From the NCBI GenBank assembly GCA_030643245.1, contig DAOWME010000203.1:1-5387 (forward strand): 5,387 nucleotides of DNA, in the 5' to 3' direction. The DNA is from Deltaproteobacteria bacterium. GTDB taxonomy: Bacteria; Desulfobacterota; UBA8473. Shown piece by piece: positions 4,989-5,387 of this stretch; position 1 is the stretch's first letter; the number at the start of each line of letters is the position of its first letter. The notes under the pieces are model-generated. The model was not told where the DNA came from and did no database searches. It saw only the letters and a list, made by a program, of their open reading frames with translations. A program made the position numbers and the translations under genes.

Positions 4989-5171
4989 GATATATACTGG
5001 ATAGTCCAAAGTTCTTCTAACTTGTTGAAATTATTAGAATCACAAATTATGTGCCGTCATTCCTGCGAAAGCAGGAATCCAGAAAGAATATTATCAGTAT
5101 CATATGACTTCTGGATGCCGGATCAAGTCCGGCATGACGAGAGAACTTTAGACTCTCAGGATATATACTGG
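4989..5171. repeat. 12-bp direct repeat flanking the second REP-like pair
   Basis: GATATATACTGG occurs at 4989-5000 and again at 5160-5171. The 159 bases between contain the REP-like pair at 5055-5139 and a TTCTAA/TTAGAA inverted pair. The left copy lies just upstream of the GTG start of the - strand gene, within its likely promoter region. The pair may be a target duplication or a binding site; AT-rich composition makes chance possible. Confidence 0.45.
5055..5139. repeat. REP-like palindromic repeat pair (GTCATTCC family), second copy
   Basis: The left arm (5055-5082) begins CGTCATTCCTGCGAAAGCAG and ends AATCCAG. The right arm (5111-5139) runs CTGGATGCCGGATCAAGTCC to GGCATGACG. Each arm is a hairpin by itself (TTCCTGC/GCAGGAA; GCCGGA/TCCGGC) and the outer CGTCAT/ATGACG and CCAG/CTGG ends pair across the spacer. 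It belongs to the same family as 3028-3106 but its right arm is of the GCCGG subtype. It lies between two - strand genes. Confidence 0.8.
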
Positions 5172-5222
5172 GTCTGAAAATTGTCCCTCACATAGTTTTT
5201 CGGTGTCAGGAGAGAGAAACCC

Positions 5223-5387
5223 TTACTTGCCTATCTCTGCGTGAAGGCCATGGGACGAAATCAGGCCTTTAAGCTCCTCAACCCGTTCATCGCTGAGAAG
5301 GGTACAGTTCCGATAAGCGTATACCTTTCCGGTGGCAGTGTATTTTAGTTCTCCGAATTTATGGAAGGGCAATAAAGAGATCTTCTC
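5223..5387 (-). CDS. C-terminal end of a glycyl-radical-enzyme activating protein (radical SAM), 5' part outside window
   Basis: The last 54 residues before a TAA (5223-5225) are visible on the - strand. They contain ISLLPFHKFGELKY, the block that glycyl radical enzyme activases carry near their C-terminus (consensus around LLPYHxxGxxKY). An SDERVEELKGLISSHGL helix and a short IGK end follow, as in the family. Full proteins have about 250-330 residues with a CxxxCxxC radical SAM cluster near the N-terminus, which would lie beyond the right edge. The activase takes a hydrogen from the glycine of its partner enzyme, using S-adenosylmethionine and a [4Fe-4S] cluster. With small subunits and catalytic relics nearby, a BssD/AssD/MasG role is likely. 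Upstream completeness cannot be judged. Confidence 0.72.
   Translation of the reverse strand, partial: EKISLLPFHKFGELKYTATGKVYAYRNCTLLSDERVEELKGLISSHGLHAEIGK

Noticed and set aside
3028..5139. Palindromic repeats as part of a CRISPR array
   Set aside because: There are only two distant inverted pairs with different spacers and no regular repeat-spacer order or cas gene.
4953..5177. 74-codon + strand frame near the right end
   Set aside because: Most of it is translation of the REP-like repeat pair and no ribosome site precedes it.
1..5387. tRNA or rRNA genes
   Set aside because: I saw no T-loop GGTTCRA blocks in a cloverleaf setting and no rRNA core sequences on either strand.

Overview
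The window reads as part of a broken locus for a fumarate-adding glycyl radical enzyme (the benzylsuccinate / alkylsuccinate synthase family, BssABC / AssABC / MasBCDE type). Such loci activate toluene, alkanes or similar hydrocarbons by adding them to fumarate without oxygen. The combination of gene families, medium GC content, CCTGATA-type short repeats and GTCATTCC-type palindromic repeats suggests an anaerobic, probably sulfate-reducing or syntrophic, bacterium of the Desulfobacterota. That taxonomic placement is inference only.

Left part (1-2058, all + strand). A BssE-like MoxR/NorQ-family AAA+ ATPase enters from the left edge. It is followed by a 54-residue BssC/AssC-type iron-sulfur small subunit. 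Directly behind that comes a wrecked stub of the large catalytic subunit, with two in-frame stops and no glycyl radical loop. A strong stem-loop follows, then a 75-residue two-CxxC protein and a 130-residue cysteine protein. The cysteine spacing of the 130-residue protein matches that of the 54-residue subunit. The order small subunit - catalytic subunit - small subunits is as in known clusters, but nearly all of the catalytic gene is gone.

Middle part (2059-4016). A 354-base spacer holds a G-rich stem-loop and a nested inverted repeat of about 198 bases. Next come a SlyD-like FKBP prolyl isomerase, a second spacer with a REP-like palindromic pair, and a PP-loop ATPase with many cysteines. 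Neither protein is a standard part of fumarate-adding loci as far as I know.

Right part (4017-5387). A second catalytic-subunit relic joins an N-terminal piece of the enzyme in frame to its C-terminal glycyl radical domain (RVAGYS), with the centre missing. It is followed by a stem-loop clearly related to the first one. On the - strand lie a tryptophan-rich protein of uncertain family, a second REP-like pair, and at the right edge the last 54 residues of a glycyl-radical-enzyme activating protein (radical SAM; BssD/AssD/MasG role).

Taken together, chaperone-like ATPase, small subunits, two catalytic relics and an activase end all belong to one pathway. The window therefore looks like remains of two diverged copies of a fumarate-addition cluster, reshuffled by deletion and inversion. 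The small genes and the ATPase still look intact. The most interesting open question is whether the right-hand mini-protein with an intact glycyl radical motif is only a deletion scar, or works as a spare part like GrcA/YfiD.
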